DNA of 64,000 bases from Ruminococcus sp. (GCA_015066935.1 SVNK01000002.1:1-64000); one strand, 5' to 3'; numbered from the stretch's first letter, positions 42,530 to 52,053 are shown. Translations and numbers: made by a program. Notes: generated by a model from the sequence alone, not told the origin.

Positions 42530-44458
42530 TTATTTTCTGAGATATTTTGAATTCTTTTTACGTTTTTTACGTTCATACATAATCTTATCAGCCTGAGAAA
42601 TAAGACCGAAAAGCTTCATATCCGTATTGACAGGAGTGACAATAGTACCGATACTTGCCTCGATTTCGTAAGGCTTTCCGATAATGCTGTTAAGATTATT
42701 AAGAGAACTCATAAACATTTGCTCAAGCATTTCAGCGTCTTCCTCTGACGAGTCAGCACCGAGGATAATAAATTCGTCGCCGCCGAAACGAGCACAGATA
42801 CTGTTGTTTTTACAGCATGAATTTATTACGGAAGCGAGTCTCTGGAGAGCGAAATCTCCTTCTTTGTGTCCGAAATTGTCATTGATATACTTTAAGCCGT
42901 CCATATCAATGAATGAAATCATCAGATTCTTACCGGCAGTGCGGCATTTGTTGAACATACTGTCAGCAGTTCTGATAAAACCGTTTCTGTTGAATATGCC
43001 GCAGAGTGGGTCGATAACGTACAGACGGTCGAGCTCAGTAATGACGTTATTGAGGTGGATGAGCTTGCGGATATTCTCAATAGAGTTGCTGATGTTCATC
43101 ATGAGGGAATGACATATCATGCTGTTTGTCGGGAAGTCGCCGTTTGTAATTACATAGTATCCAAGACAGATTTCCCTGAAATGGAGAGGCAGGAAATAAC
43201 TGATGTTTCCGCCGCCATTATGCGGAACAGGGAAGAGGTCGGCTGTATTGAATGAATCCACGGAACTGATTTTGCCGTTGCTCCATATAAGGGGAGCACT
43301 CATTTTCTTGGAGTACCCGTAGACTCTGCCGTTTCTTTCAGAGCTGCCGGACCATTGGTCGGAGAAATTGATGTCCCATTCCGAGATAAGGCAGAGAGCA
43401 CAGCTTTCGCACTCTATTTCGTGTATAAATCTGCCGATAGCTTCCATAGCCTCTTCGGAATTTTCAGTTTCGGCAAGAGCAGTTGTTATTCTGTTGAGTA
43501 GGGAGATATTTGTACGGCATCCGTCGATAATTTTGAATGCACTTTTTTTATACTGCTTGATACCTTCGCAAAGGTCGGCACTGCTGCAGCCGCAGCTTTC
43601 CGAAAAAACGGGATAAGCTTCAAGAGAGATGGACTTGCATTCTTCACCGCTGATGAGTCTGAGAAGAGCATCACATGCACTGTATCCCATTTCGTTGAGA
43701 GGACGTGCCACTGTTGTAAGAGCGGGATAATAATGCTGAGCATTATAAGTGTTATCGAAACCTGTTATGATAATATCATCGGGGATTGAGTAACCGAGCT
43801 TATCGAGTTCAGAAGCGGCGGCAAGAGCCATTGCATCGTTTGCACAGATAATTGCATCAGGCAGAGGGAGTTCTGATGCAGTAAATTTTCTGACAGCCCT
43901 TACGCCGTCGATGGCACGGAATTCACCGAAATAAATACGTTCACTTTCCGCAGTGATACTATTTTCAGCCAGAACATTGATAAAAGCGTCATATCGGTCC
44001 ATAGCTTCGGGGTTAGCAAGCGGACCTGATATATAGTTAATTCTTTGTGCACCGTGGACTTTTATAACATGCTTGACAATTTCACGCATAGCAGCAGTAT
44101 TGTCAATACTGATATTAAGGAATTCGGGATAATCGTCGCAGTCAAGAACAACGACGGGCAGTTTTGAATCCTTCACATTCTGAATGATTTTATTTTTCTC
44201 AACAGGATCTCCAATGGTATTGGTCATAAGAATAACGCCGTCAAACTTCTGATAATTGACGAGATTGTATATGTTGTATTCACCCACATCATATCTTCCA
44301 TTTGAAATGACACCGCTGAATCCTGAAAAATATGAAACATTCATGTTTCTTTCTTTTGCACAGGAATTGATACCGTTAATAACACTGCACTGGTATTCTT
44401 CGTCAATTCCTGCAACAAGCACGGCGATTTCAATGATTTTATCCGCCATATAATTCAC
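42530..44458 (-). CDS. Diguanylate cyclase with LacI-type ligand-binding domain
   Basis: The 642-residue protein has three parts. Residues about 8-290 form a periplasmic-binding-like domain of the LacI/GalR kind (DGVILMTNTI, PDAIICANDAMALAAASELDKLGYSIPDDIIITGFDN, TTVARPLNEMG). A middle GAF-like region follows, then a C-terminal GGDEF domain with active site RFGGDEF (about 557-563) after FGHKEGDFAL. There is no LacI DNA-binding headpiece, signal peptide or membrane helix, so ligand sensing is cytoplasmic. It should make cyclic di-GMP in answer to a small ligand, perhaps a sugar. GTG at 44458 has the better-spaced ribosome site; ATG 44449 is an alternative. Confidence 0.9.
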   Translation of the reverse strand: MNYMADKIIEIAVLVAGIDEEYQCSVINGINSCAKERNMNVSYFSGFSGVISNGRYDVGEYNIYNLVNYQKFDGVILMTNTIGDPVEKNKIIQNVKDSKLPVVVLDCDDYPEFLNISIDNTAAMREIVKHVIKVHGAQRINYISGPLANPEAMDRYDAFINVLAENSITAESERIYFGEFRAIDGVRAVRKFTASELPLPDAIICANDAMALAAASELDKLGYSIPDDIIITGFDNTYNAQHYYPALTTVARPLNEMGYSACDALLRLISGEECKSISLEAYPVFSESCGCSSADLCEGIKQYKKSAFKIIDGCRTNISLLNRITTALAETENSEEAMEAIGRFIHEIECESCALCLISEWDINFSDQWSGSSERNGRVYGYSKKMSAPLIWSNGKISSVDSFNTADLFPVPHNGGGNISYFLPLHFREICLGYYVITNGDFPTNSMICHSLMMNISNSIENIRKLIHLNNVITELDRLYVIDPLCGIFNRNGFIRTADSMFNKCRTAGKNLMISFIDMDGLKYINDNFGHKEGDFALQRLASVINSCCKNNSICARFGGDEFIILGADSSEEDAEMLEQMFMSSLNNLNSIIGKPYEIEASIGTIVTPVNTDMKLFGLISQADKIMYERKKRKKNSKYLRK

Positions 44459-44520
44459 ACCATCCTTCCATGCAGAACATAAACCGAGAATTATTCTATA
44501 ATATAATACATAATAATGGT

Positions 44521-44549
44521 ATTATATCACATTTCAACATAAAAATCAA
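44521..44549 (-). promoter_or_regulatory. Promoter of the GGDEF gene
   Basis: Minus strand: -35 TTGATT (44544-44549), 17-bp spacer, -10 TATAAT (44521-44526). Confidence 0.8.
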
Positions 44550-44595
44550 TAGTTATTTATGATTTTATGTGAAAAAATCAAAAAAGCGTATACAA

Positions 44596-44625
44596 TAAAA
44601 ATCCGCACCGTAATAACGGTGCGGA
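44596..44625 (-). terminator. Terminator of the MoxR-DUF58-transglutaminase-DUF308 run
   Basis: Minus strand: CCGCACCGT / ACGGTGCGG stem (44616-44624 with 44603-44611) followed by ATTTTTATT. Confidence 0.9.
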
Positions 44626-44631
44626 GAGTAG

Positions 44632-45198
44632 TTATTTCAGAAGCTTGTGATCATCGCTGACGTTATAATCTGAAACATTGATCACATCAGACGAAGCATT
44701 CTTGTTACGCTGAGCAATTGTGTGTGCGACAAGAAAATTGAATGCACCAAGAAGTATAACAGCGATACCAATGGCAATACGAGCGATTTTACCTGTCTCA
44801 AACGGATTGGCAATGAGGAATATACCGATGCCGATAAGCAGAATTCCGAAAACAGCCGTAATAATCTTGCTGTCCTTTGATTTATCGGATTTATAGGCTT
44901 TGTAAAGCTGCTTGATTCCGAAGAAAACGAATACAATACCTGCAATAACAGGGATGCTTGCTTCAATGATTTTAGGAAGCAGAATTACAACGATGCCGAC
45001 AATGATGCCTCCGATTCCGGCACCTGATACAGCACTGTTTCCGCCTGATGAGAGAATAGAACCGATACATCCCAGAATGATGATACCGCCTGTAATATAG
45101 AAGAAGAGTGAAATAACATTGGGCATGAAAGCAATAATGATACCGAGAAGTACAAATATAATGCCTTTTGCGATATATCCTGCATTACTGATTTTCAT
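44632..45198 (-). CDS. DUF308 (HdeD-like) membrane protein
   Basis: The 188-residue protein has six helices in hairpin pairs, each pair holding a pattern like GIIFVLLGIIIAFMP or FGILLIGIGIFLIANPF, as in HdeD/DUF308. E. coli HdeD is tied to acid resistance; other members are uncharacterised. It starts 10 bp after the transglutaminase gene and so is probably the last gene of that operon. AAGGAGG precedes the ATG. Confidence 0.85.
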   Translation of the reverse strand: MKISNAGYIAKGIIFVLLGIIIAFMPNVISLFFYITGGIIILGCIGSILSSGGNSAVSGAGIGGIIVGIVVILLPKIIEASIPVIAGIVFVFFGIKQLYKAYKSDKSKDSKIITAVFGILLIGIGIFLIANPFETGKIARIAIGIAVILLGAFNFLVAHTIAQRNKNASSDVINVSDYNVSDDHKLLK

Positions 45199-45208
45199 AA
45201 AGACCTCC

Positions 45209-47854
45209 TTAAATTACACATTTCAGATATTTGAGTGAAAGTCTGCCGAAAAAGCCGGTGTTCTTATACACATTTTCAGCAAGCTTATCGGCAAAAGCGA
45301 GACATTCCTGAAGTTCGCTGGCTGAAGGCGGAGTATTTCCGAAAGCTGAAAGAAGTACGGATTCTGTCATTTTTGAAAAACTTTGCGAAGGAAAATACTT
45401 TCCGCCGGCACAATTTTCTGCGTATTCCGCAAATTCCAGATATTGTCTTTCGCAGCGTTCAATACCGATTTCAGAGAGTAGGAGTCCTGCATAATCGTAC
45501 ATATGACTGATTCTCTGTGTACCTGAGCCTGTTGTCATGCGTCTGCGTCTTGAGTTTATGGAAACATAGCGTCTTATGAGAATAAAGGCGATCAGGAGCA
45601 AAAACGGAATAATAACAGCAAGTATCTTTTTTACAACAGGCGGAATCTTTATTCCGTCATGACCATCGCTGTCATCACTGACGGGAGCCATAATGACAGG
45701 AGAGGTGGTTGAAGTAATCACGGCAACTGTACGTGAAACTTTGTTAGCTGATGAAGCCGTCGTGGAAGCTGCTGTGGTTGTAACAGTGGTACGGGTAGCA
45801 GTGGAAGTGGGCTGAGGAGATGAACTTGGCGAATAACCCGAAGTAAATTCAAACGGGACCCATCCGATGCCGTCGAGATAGATTTCAGCCCATGCATGAC
45901 TTCTGTTGTCCTTAACGTCGATGCTGTAGGTGCCGTTGCCGTTTGAATTCTGTGTATTGAAATCATCGGGAGTTATGATATAGCCTGTTGCATATCTTGC
46001 AGGGATACCTGCCATTCTTGCAAGGATGACGCCTGCTGTTGCATAGTGAACGCAGTAACCTTTGTGGCTCTCAAGCAGGAAATGATTTACGAAATCACGG
46101 TTTCTCGGTGTTTTTCCGGGTGAGAGTGTGTATACAGAGGAATCGTCCATTTTATTTCTGATATTATTAAGAATCTGAAGTTTATTCAGATTGGGCATAT
46201 CTGTGAGATATGAAGGAATGACGTCGGAATAAGCCTCACGAACCTCGTCCATAGCTGCTGTATCGGGAACCTCAAGATAATTTTCGTAAACAAAGCGGCT
46301 GTATTTGTCCTCGATAAGCATAGCAAGCAGTGCGTCAGGATTACTATAAAAATCAATCCGATCAGAGAATTTATATCTGAATATTAACTCAAAATAGTCA
46401 GATGAAAGCTCATAGAGTTCAATATTATTGACATTACAGAAATCACGGATAAGAGTGGAATAATCGGAATCCGTCAGTTCCAGAGAATATGATCTGTTTG
46501 GCGGATAGGGGATAGCGTCAGGAATATATTCTAATTCTGTAAAGGTGTAACGCTGATTATCATCACCTTCGGATACAAGAGTGTCGGTTATATAGTCAAG
46601 ATTCCCTGTATTAATCGTGCCATAAGGAGAAAGGCTTGATTTGGTATTTTTATTATCGATTGTCAGGCTTTTCTCGGTATAGAACATCTGATTTGAGGCC
46701 TTGTAGATTATTGCGGGAATATCCTGAGGATAGATTCCGTATTTTTCGAAATCATCAAACACATCAGCATCATAAGCCTCATCATCGAGACTTTTCCATT
46801 CGTTGTCGTCATAGAGTGATGAAACGCCGTTTTTGATATAGACCGCATTTTCGTAGCGTCCTCCGCTGAAGGTTGCGGTAAAATCGGTAGTATTCTTGTA
46901 TTTGATGCTTGACATACTGCCAAGCTTTTTGCTTTTCATATCCAGCTCAAGACCGAAAGCATTTGAAAGCTTTTCGAGACTTGAAGGGAGGTCGTCTATT
47001 GAAAACTCGTTAAATGCATTCGTAATATCTTTTCTTTTCTGATTGAGTTCGTCACTTCTTTCGTAGTCGGTAATTTTCATGACGGAAGAAGCGATAAAAG
47101 AAATGGAAAGTACAACCGCAACAATAAACACTCCGCATTTTTCGGTTATTTTAAGCTTCATCTGACGTTTGGGGAAGAAGAGGTTGTCTTTACGGACGAA
47201 GCTGCCGAAACCGCCTGAATATTCGCCGACGTCGATAGTTGACATACCGAGAAGCGAAATCCAGTACGCAACAACAAGAACTCCCCAGAAAACAGGGATT
47301 TCAATACCATGGTACAGACCTATTTCGATAATCGGGAATGTAACAAGCAGAGGCAGTACAGGATTAGGACGGCAGATGGTAAAGTAATAAATCACAATAG
47401 CAAGAAGCCATACTGCGAAGACAAATAACGTGGTAACACATTCTTCTTCGTTTTCAGGGGCAAGGCGTTTATAATAATTCAAGGAGGTTTCGTATGCGGC
47501 ACTGTAGATGACGTTATAGACATACTTCAGACCGAGCGAAATTTTATCAAAGGATTTATAGGCACAGAATACATACAAGGGAATTGATGCCGTAAGAACC
47601 CACAAAGCCTTGCCTTCAATGACAGAGAGCGTGATATACAGGATTGAAAATCCGATTGCAGCGAACATCAGAAGCGTTGAATCAAAGTAGAAATCAAACA
47701 TACCGAGGAATGAGTTTATGACTGCAATCATACCTGAAACGGCAATGGCAGCAGCCTCGGCTTTACGCAGATTAAGGCTTCTTCTTTTCACTGACATAAC
47801 GATACTGTCACATATTGTAATACCGTTGTTGTTCTGAATAATTGTTTTTTTCAT
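45209..47854 (-). CDS. Membrane-bound transglutaminase-like protein (TgpA type)
   Basis: The 881-residue protein has a block of N-terminal helices (about 25-260) and a large outside region. Its transglutaminase-like core carries the Cys in GYCVHYATAGVILARMAGIPARYATGY, the His in DNRSHAWAEIYLDGIGW and the following Asp. A Ser/Thr-rich linker, a further helix (LAVIIPFLLLIAFILIRRY) and a C-terminal DUF4129-like stretch complete it. It belongs to the widespread MoxR-DUF58-TgpA cluster, whose biochemical role is unsettled. ATG overlaps the DUF58 stop as TAATG. Confidence 0.92.
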   Translation of the reverse strand: MKKTIIQNNNGITICDSIVMSVKRRSLNLRKAEAAAIAVSGMIAVINSFLGMFDFYFDSTLLMFAAIGFSILYITLSVIEGKALWVLTASIPLYVFCAYKSFDKISLGLKYVYNVIYSAAYETSLNYYKRLAPENEEECVTTLFVFAVWLLAIVIYYFTICRPNPVLPLLVTFPIIEIGLYHGIEIPVFWGVLVVAYWISLLGMSTIDVGEYSGGFGSFVRKDNLFFPKRQMKLKITEKCGVFIVAVVLSISFIASSVMKITDYERSDELNQKRKDITNAFNEFSIDDLPSSLEKLSNAFGLELDMKSKKLGSMSSIKYKNTTDFTATFSGGRYENAVYIKNGVSSLYDDNEWKSLDDEAYDADVFDDFEKYGIYPQDIPAIIYKASNQMFYTEKSLTIDNKNTKSSLSPYGTINTGNLDYITDTLVSEGDDNQRYTFTELEYIPDAIPYPPNRSYSLELTDSDYSTLIRDFCNVNNIELYELSSDYFELIFRYKFSDRIDFYSNPDALLAMLIEDKYSRFVYENYLEVPDTAAMDEVREAYSDVIPSYLTDMPNLNKLQILNNIRNKMDDSSVYTLSPGKTPRNRDFVNHFLLESHKGYCVHYATAGVILARMAGIPARYATGYIITPDDFNTQNSNGNGTYSIDVKDNRSHAWAEIYLDGIGWVPFEFTSGYSPSSSPQPTSTATRTTVTTTAASTTASSANKVSRTVAVITSTTSPVIMAPVSDDSDGHDGIKIPPVVKKILAVIIPFLLLIAFILIRRYVSINSRRRRMTTGSGTQRISHMYDYAGLLLSEIGIERCERQYLEFAEYAENCAGGKYFPSQSFSKMTESVLLSAFGNTPPSASELQECLAFADKLAENVYKNTGFFGRLSLKYLKCVI

Positions 47855-49050
47855 TATAGTTCAATATCCTTTATGTAAGCGGAAACATTACCGGCAACAA
47901 CCGGAATGACATTGATTCCGCTGAGGGTGTCCGTAAGAATGTTGCTGCTGCTTTTTTCTTCACCGATGACAACAACAAAATTCTTGATTTCCGAATTGAC
48001 ACATTCACCGATACTATGATACAGCTGAGGATTCTGTGCAGAAGTCACACAGGTGAATGATGAAACAGATGAAGTCAGTTCATTGTCGAGATAATAATGT
48101 GGGGATGCGAAGTTTGTGGAAACGGAGACTGACAACATAAGTTCGTTTACAGCTGCATTGAATGATTCGGAGTCTGAGATAACAAGTTTTTTGAAATTTC
48201 CGGTTGTCTGATTATAGTAAACAATTGTATGGACACGTTCATTTCCGATAAGAAAAGCTGAAATTGAGAAGAAGGCTTCGAGTAATGTACTGAATAATGA
48301 TGCGGAATTATTTTTTTCGTCATAGATTTTCATGTCAAGGAAGAGAACAGCAGCTGCGTCGATCGGGAGACTGTAATCCTTGACAATAAAATCATTTTTC
48401 TTGGAACTGAGTTTCCAGTGTATGCGGTTAAGCTTATCACCGGGAGCGTATTCACGAAGGTCGAAGATTTCAGACGGGTCATCACCGGGTTTATGTTGGG
48501 AATAGAGACAATTATCGTCATCAATGATGTCGGTAAAGCATATATTGCCTGATATTTCGTGAATGTCAGGCATAACGGTGATTTCGGCGGAAGTGTTTTT
48601 TCCGATTTTCACACGGAAAAGCTTAAGCGGGTCATAGATGTGGATTGCGGAACATTTTATGCTGAGTTTTCCGCAGAATTCCGAGCTTATTCTGAATGAC
48701 ATCTTCTGTGTGTTTCTCGGATGAACCGGCATATGAAGTTCAAAGCAGCTGACAGAGCTTCCCATAGTATTGCTGTATTCTATAAATGCCTCTGCCTTGC
48801 CGATAGGCAGGATACTTCTGTTTGTAATGCATAAATGAACCTGAAACGGAACATTTTTCGCAGCCGTTTTATCAGGAATAATAAACTCTGTTTTTGTAAG
48901 CTTTTTTGTAATCAGAAGAAGGACAAGCATAACAACAGGCAGAGCAGCAATAATTACCAGAAGAACCATTGCGAAATCCCAGAGGTACAATATACGGAAT
49001 GCAATGCATACCGCTATGAGTATCAGAAAGAGTATTTTTGTTGCGAGCAT
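47854..49050 (-). CDS. DUF58 protein
   Basis: The 398-residue protein has two N-terminal helices (ATKILFLILIAVCIAFRILYL, VLLVIIAALPVVMLVLLLI), a beta domain, and the DUF58 signature REYAPGDKLNRIHWKLSSKKNDFIVKD. A von Willebrand-like fold follows. It works with the MoxR ATPase encoded upstream. Start at 49050 (MLATKILF) follows AGAGG; an earlier ATG at 49074 lies within the end of the moxR gene. Function in cell-envelope protein assembly is inferred from the cluster. Confidence 0.9.
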   Translation of the reverse strand: MLATKILFLILIAVCIAFRILYLWDFAMVLLVIIAALPVVMLVLLLITKKLTKTEFIIPDKTAAKNVPFQVHLCITNRSILPIGKAEAFIEYSNTMGSSVSCFELHMPVHPRNTQKMSFRISSEFCGKLSIKCSAIHIYDPLKLFRVKIGKNTSAEITVMPDIHEISGNICFTDIIDDDNCLYSQHKPGDDPSEIFDLREYAPGDKLNRIHWKLSSKKNDFIVKDYSLPIDAAAVLFLDMKIYDEKNNSASLFSTLLEAFFSISAFLIGNERVHTIVYYNQTTGNFKKLVISDSESFNAAVNELMLSVSVSTNFASPHYYLDNELTSSVSSFTCVTSAQNPQLYHSIGECVNSEIKNFVVVIGEEKSSSNILTDTLSGINVIPVVAGNVSAYIKDIEL

Positions 49051-49054
49051 GATT

Positions 49055-50014
49055 TTACCTCTGCTGAGAAGCAATTCCCGGAATCGGAGTCTGTTTTAAA
49101 ATATCGGCAATGACTTCTGAAGCTGATAATTCAGACAGTTTTGCCTTTGAATTGAGGATAATACGATGTTCAAAGACGTCGGAGCATATATAGGCAACGT
49201 CGTCGGGGATGACGTAATCACGTCCCATAGCGGCAGCAATGCCCTTGGAAAGCTGCATAAGTGCAAGCGTACCTCTTGGACTGATTCCGAGTTTTATCAT
49301 AGGATGATTTCTTGTTGCGTTTGAAAGAGAAACGATATATTCATAGATTTTGTCGTCAACGTAGATTTCTGAGATGTACTCCTGAATAGAAAGAAGGATT
49401 GACGGTGTTACGACGGGATTAATGCTATCGAGAGGATTTGAGTTGAATTTTGATTTGAGGATAGAGACTTCCTCGTTGAAATCGGGGTAACCCATACTGA
49501 GTTTTATCATAAAACGGTCGAGCTGTGAATCGGGGAGATTGTGAGTACCGGCCGAACCGATAGGATTCTGCGTTGCGATAACGGTATACGGTTCAGGGAG
49601 CTTATATGTTTTACCGTCAACAGTGATATTTTTTTCTTCCATAAGCTCAAGGAGTGCGGACTGGGTCTTGCTTGAGGTACGGTTGATTTCGTCTGCAAGG
49701 AAGAGGTTGCAGAAAGCTGCTCCGGGACGGAATTCAAATTTCCCCGCAGCCTTGTTGTATATGGTGAATCCTGTAACGTCGGATGGGAGCACATCGGGAG
49801 TGAACTGTATACGGTTATGCTCAAGCGAGAGAGCTTTTGAAAATGCAATGGCAAGGGTAGTCTTACCAACGCCGGGGATGTCCTCGATAAGTATATGACC
49901 CTTGCAGAGAATAGCAAGGAGCGTTTTAAGGATAATCCTGTCTTTTCCGATTACAGCCTTTTTAACCTCGTTGACGATTGAATTAATATATTGAGTATAA
50001 TTTTTGTTGTTCAT
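49055..50014 (-). CDS. MoxR-family AAA+ ATPase
   Basis: The 319-residue ATPase has Walker A IPGVGKTT, Walker B LFLADEINRTSSKTQSALLELMEE, sensor 1 TQNPIGSAGTHNLPDSQLDRFM and sensor 2 SPRGTLAL. MoxR proteins act as chaperones for von Willebrand-domain partners such as DUF58. Start at 50014 (MNNKNYTQ) follows AGGAGA; the gene opens 34 bp from hairpin element copy 3. First gene of the MoxR-DUF58-TgpA-DUF308 run. Confidence 0.95.
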   Translation of the reverse strand: MNNKNYTQYINSIVNEVKKAVIGKDRIILKTLLAILCKGHILIEDIPGVGKTTLAIAFSKALSLEHNRIQFTPDVLPSDVTGFTIYNKAAGKFEFRPGAAFCNLFLADEINRTSSKTQSALLELMEEKNITVDGKTYKLPEPYTVIATQNPIGSAGTHNLPDSQLDRFMIKLSMGYPDFNEEVSILKSKFNSNPLDSINPVVTPSILLSIQEYISEIYVDDKIYEYIVSLSNATRNHPMIKLGISPRGTLALMQLSKGIAAAMGRDYVIPDDVAYICSDVFEHRIILNSKAKLSELSASEVIADILKQTPIPGIASQQR

Positions 50015-50048
50015 TATATTTCTCCTGTTCAAATAATATACCTTTTAT

Positions 50049-50294
50049 TAATGTCTGCTCAATAACTTGAAATTGGCTTAATATAGCATTTAAAAGCCAA
50101 TTTTAAGTTGGCAAAGTGAAAGGAAAAATAATGGAATTGATAATTTTTCCTTCACTTTGTTTTGCCCTATAGGGCAAAATGAGCTTGACATCAATGAATG
50201 TGATGCGCAAATTCCTCATGTTATAAAGAATTTGCGCTCCCCGAACGAAGTTCGGGGCAATAACCGCCTTAAGGCGGTTATTGAGGACACATTT
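50049..50294 (+). repeat. Six-hairpin intergenic element, copy 3
   Basis: The 246-bp copy has the same six hairpins and ends (TAATGTCTGCTCA; inverse AATGTGTCCTCA). It is more diverged, yet H2 keeps its stem through a paired change (C-G in copies 1-2 is A-T here: GTGAAAGG against CCTTCAC). H1 tolerates a G-T wobble, and H5 and H6 differ only in their loops. It lies between uppP and the MoxR operon, 34 bp from the moxR start. Confidence 0.87.
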
Positions 50295-50329
50295 ATTATA
50301 TCATCAAATGATATGTTTTGCAATAGTAA

Positions 50330-50365
50330 ATACAAAAAATTCCGTGACATTTCTGTCACGGAATT
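50330..50365 (-). terminator. Terminator of uppP
   Basis: Minus strand: AATTCCGTGAC / GTCACGGAATT stem (50355-50365 with 50338-50348) followed by TTTTTG. Confidence 0.9.
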
Positions 50366-50377
50366 GTGTCCGGAATT

Positions 50378-51229
50378 TTATGCAATAAAGGCAAAATAAA
50401 CGATTACAAATGCGCCGAGGATTATTCTGTACCAGCCGAAAACTTTGAAATCGTGTTTTTTGATGTAGTCCATAAGGAATTTGATGACGATGATTGAGAC
50501 TGCGAGTGCTGTAATCATACCTGTAAGGAGAACAGCGATTTCGGTGCCGGTGAAGTCGAAGCCGAATTTCACAAGTTTCAGCAGACTTGCACCGAACATA
50601 ACGGGAACAGCAAGGTAGAATGTGAACTCGGCGGCGACTGTTCTTGAAATTCCGATGAGGAGTGCGCCGACGATTGTTGCACCTGAACGTGATGTACCTG
50701 GGAAAACAGCGGCGATAAGCTGGAACATACCGATTATGAATGCAGCTTTATATGTGAGGTCGCTGATGGAGTCGATACGGGGTTTTCTGTCTTTGTTCCA
50801 GTTTTCGACGATAATGAAAGCAATACCGAAAACTATCAGTGCTACAGCGACGGTCCATGGGTTATAGAGATGTTCGTCGATCCAGTCGTCGAGGAGAAGA
50901 CCGACAGCTGCTGCGGGGATACAGGCTGCAAGAACCTTGAACCACATAACGAAAATATCTGTCTTTATGTATGAACCGAAGCCGTCCTTTTTCAGCGGAT
51001 GAGGGTTATTTTTTCTGCCGAATGGGAAGAGCTTGTTCCAGAAGATGATAACAACGGCGAGTATAGCTCCGAGCTGTATCACAACATCGAACATTTCCTT
51101 GAATTCGTCTGACATATCAAGTCTTAGGAATTCGCTTACAAGAATAAGGTGACCCGTACTGCTTATTGGAAGCCACTCGGTTATACCCTCGACAATTCCG
51201 AGGATAATGGATTTAATAATTTCAGCCAT
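50378..51229 (-). CDS. uppP: Undecaprenyl-diphosphatase
   Basis: The 283-residue membrane enzyme recycles the lipid carrier of cell-wall synthesis; excess gives bacitracin resistance. It has the BacA motifs GIVEGITEWLPISSTGHLILV (residues 12-32) and PGTSRSGATIVGALLIG, which hold the catalytic residues. About eight helices, standard length. AAAGGA precedes the ATG. Confidence 0.97.
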   Translation of the reverse strand: MAEIIKSIILGIVEGITEWLPISSTGHLILVSEFLRLDMSDEFKEMFDVVIQLGAILAVVIIFWNKLFPFGRKNNPHPLKKDGFGSYIKTDIFVMWFKVLAACIPAAAVGLLLDDWIDEHLYNPWTVAVALIVFGIAFIIVENWNKDRKPRIDSISDLTYKAAFIIGMFQLIAAVFPGTSRSGATIVGALLIGISRTVAAEFTFYLAVPVMFGASLLKLVKFGFDFTGTEIAVLLTGMITALAVSIIVIKFLMDYIKKHDFKVFGWYRIILGAFVIVYFAFIA

Positions 51230-51259
51230 AAAAATTTCCTTTCTCAGTTGAATGACAAC

Positions 51260-51288
51260 ATTATATCACACTATTCTATATATGTCAA
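51260..51288 (-). promoter_or_regulatory. Promoter of uppP
   Basis: Minus strand: -35 TTGACA (51283-51288), 17-bp spacer, -10 TATAAT (51260-51265). The -35 box overlaps the stop codon of the Crp/Fnr gene. Confidence 0.85.
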
Positions 51289-51953
51289 ACAGTGTGCTTA
51301 TTATGACCGCAAAGGCGGAACTTGCCCTTTGAAATTTCAAGTTCACCGTTTTCCTGAAGTTTTTTTATTTCACGCTGCAAGGCACTCCTGTTCACACAGA
51401 GGTAGTCAGACAGTGCGGTAATGGAAAACGGAAGACGTGAGCTTTTTTCCGTGTGATTCTTTTCCTCGATAATCTGAAGACAGCTTATAAGCTTGTCGCT
51501 TATTGTTCGCTGACTCAGAACCTCGATTCGTTCATTGAGGGTTATTGCCTTTTCGGACATGAGATTCAGCAGATTTTCAACAACAGTTGTGTGGCACGCA
51601 CAGGCATTTTCGCAGCGTTTTGTGATTTCTGAACGCCTTATGAACATTATGTCACATTCTGTTTCACTGATTATCTCCACAGTATTTCTGCACGAAACAT
51701 TGAACGTAAAGAGCGTACCGAAAACACCTTGTTCTTCAAGAGTTTCAATAATGGTGCGGTTGCCGTTTATATCATAGCGGACCATTATTGCTTTTCCGCT
51801 GATTATAATACCGATTCTGTCGTTGGTTTCGTCACATGAGCATATGACGCTTCCTGTTTTGTAATGCTTTATTTCCGGTTTGAAGCAGGTGATCATCCTG
51901 TGGCGGTCACATTGATCGACGCCGTTGAAAAGAATGTTATCTTCAGGTAACAT
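51285..51953 (-). CDS. Crp/Fnr-family regulator
   Basis: The 222-residue protein has an N-terminal cyclic-nucleotide-binding-like domain (KTGSVICSCDETNDRIGIIISGKAIM...GNRTIIETLEEQGVFGTL) and a C-terminal winged helix (FSITALSDYLCVNRSALQREIKKLQENGELEI). Several Cys residues, including a CENACACH cluster near residue 117 and CSC near 39, could take part in redox sensing or hold a metal. It is divergent from an NrdD-like gene and a rubrerythrin, so an oxygen or redox role is likely but not proven. Confidence 0.88.
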   Translation of the reverse strand: MLPEDNILFNGVDQCDRHRMITCFKPEIKHYKTGSVICSCDETNDRIGIIISGKAIMVRYDINGNRTIIETLEEQGVFGTLFTFNVSCRNTVEIISETECDIMFIRRSEITKRCENACACHTTVVENLLNLMSEKAITLNERIEVLSQRTISDKLISCLQIIEEKNHTEKSSRLPFSITALSDYLCVNRSALQREIKKLQENGELEISKGKFRLCGHNKHTV

Positions 51954-51967
51954 AAAAAAACTCCTTT

Positions 51968-51983
51968 TGTTGCAAATGCAACA
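51968..51983. promoter_or_regulatory. Palindromic operator in the Crp/Fnr - NrdD-like intergenic region
   Basis: TGTTGCA-AA-TGCAACA is a 7-2-7 perfect inverted repeat, 14 bp upstream of the Crp/Fnr start and about 70 bp upstream of the divergent gene. Form and place fit a Crp/Fnr-family site, probably autoregulatory. Confidence 0.6.
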
Positions 51984-52053
51984 GATTTATATTTAAAATT
52001 ATGATACAATAAAATCACAGAAAAGTCAAGTACAAATTCAAGGAGGTTCTGAT

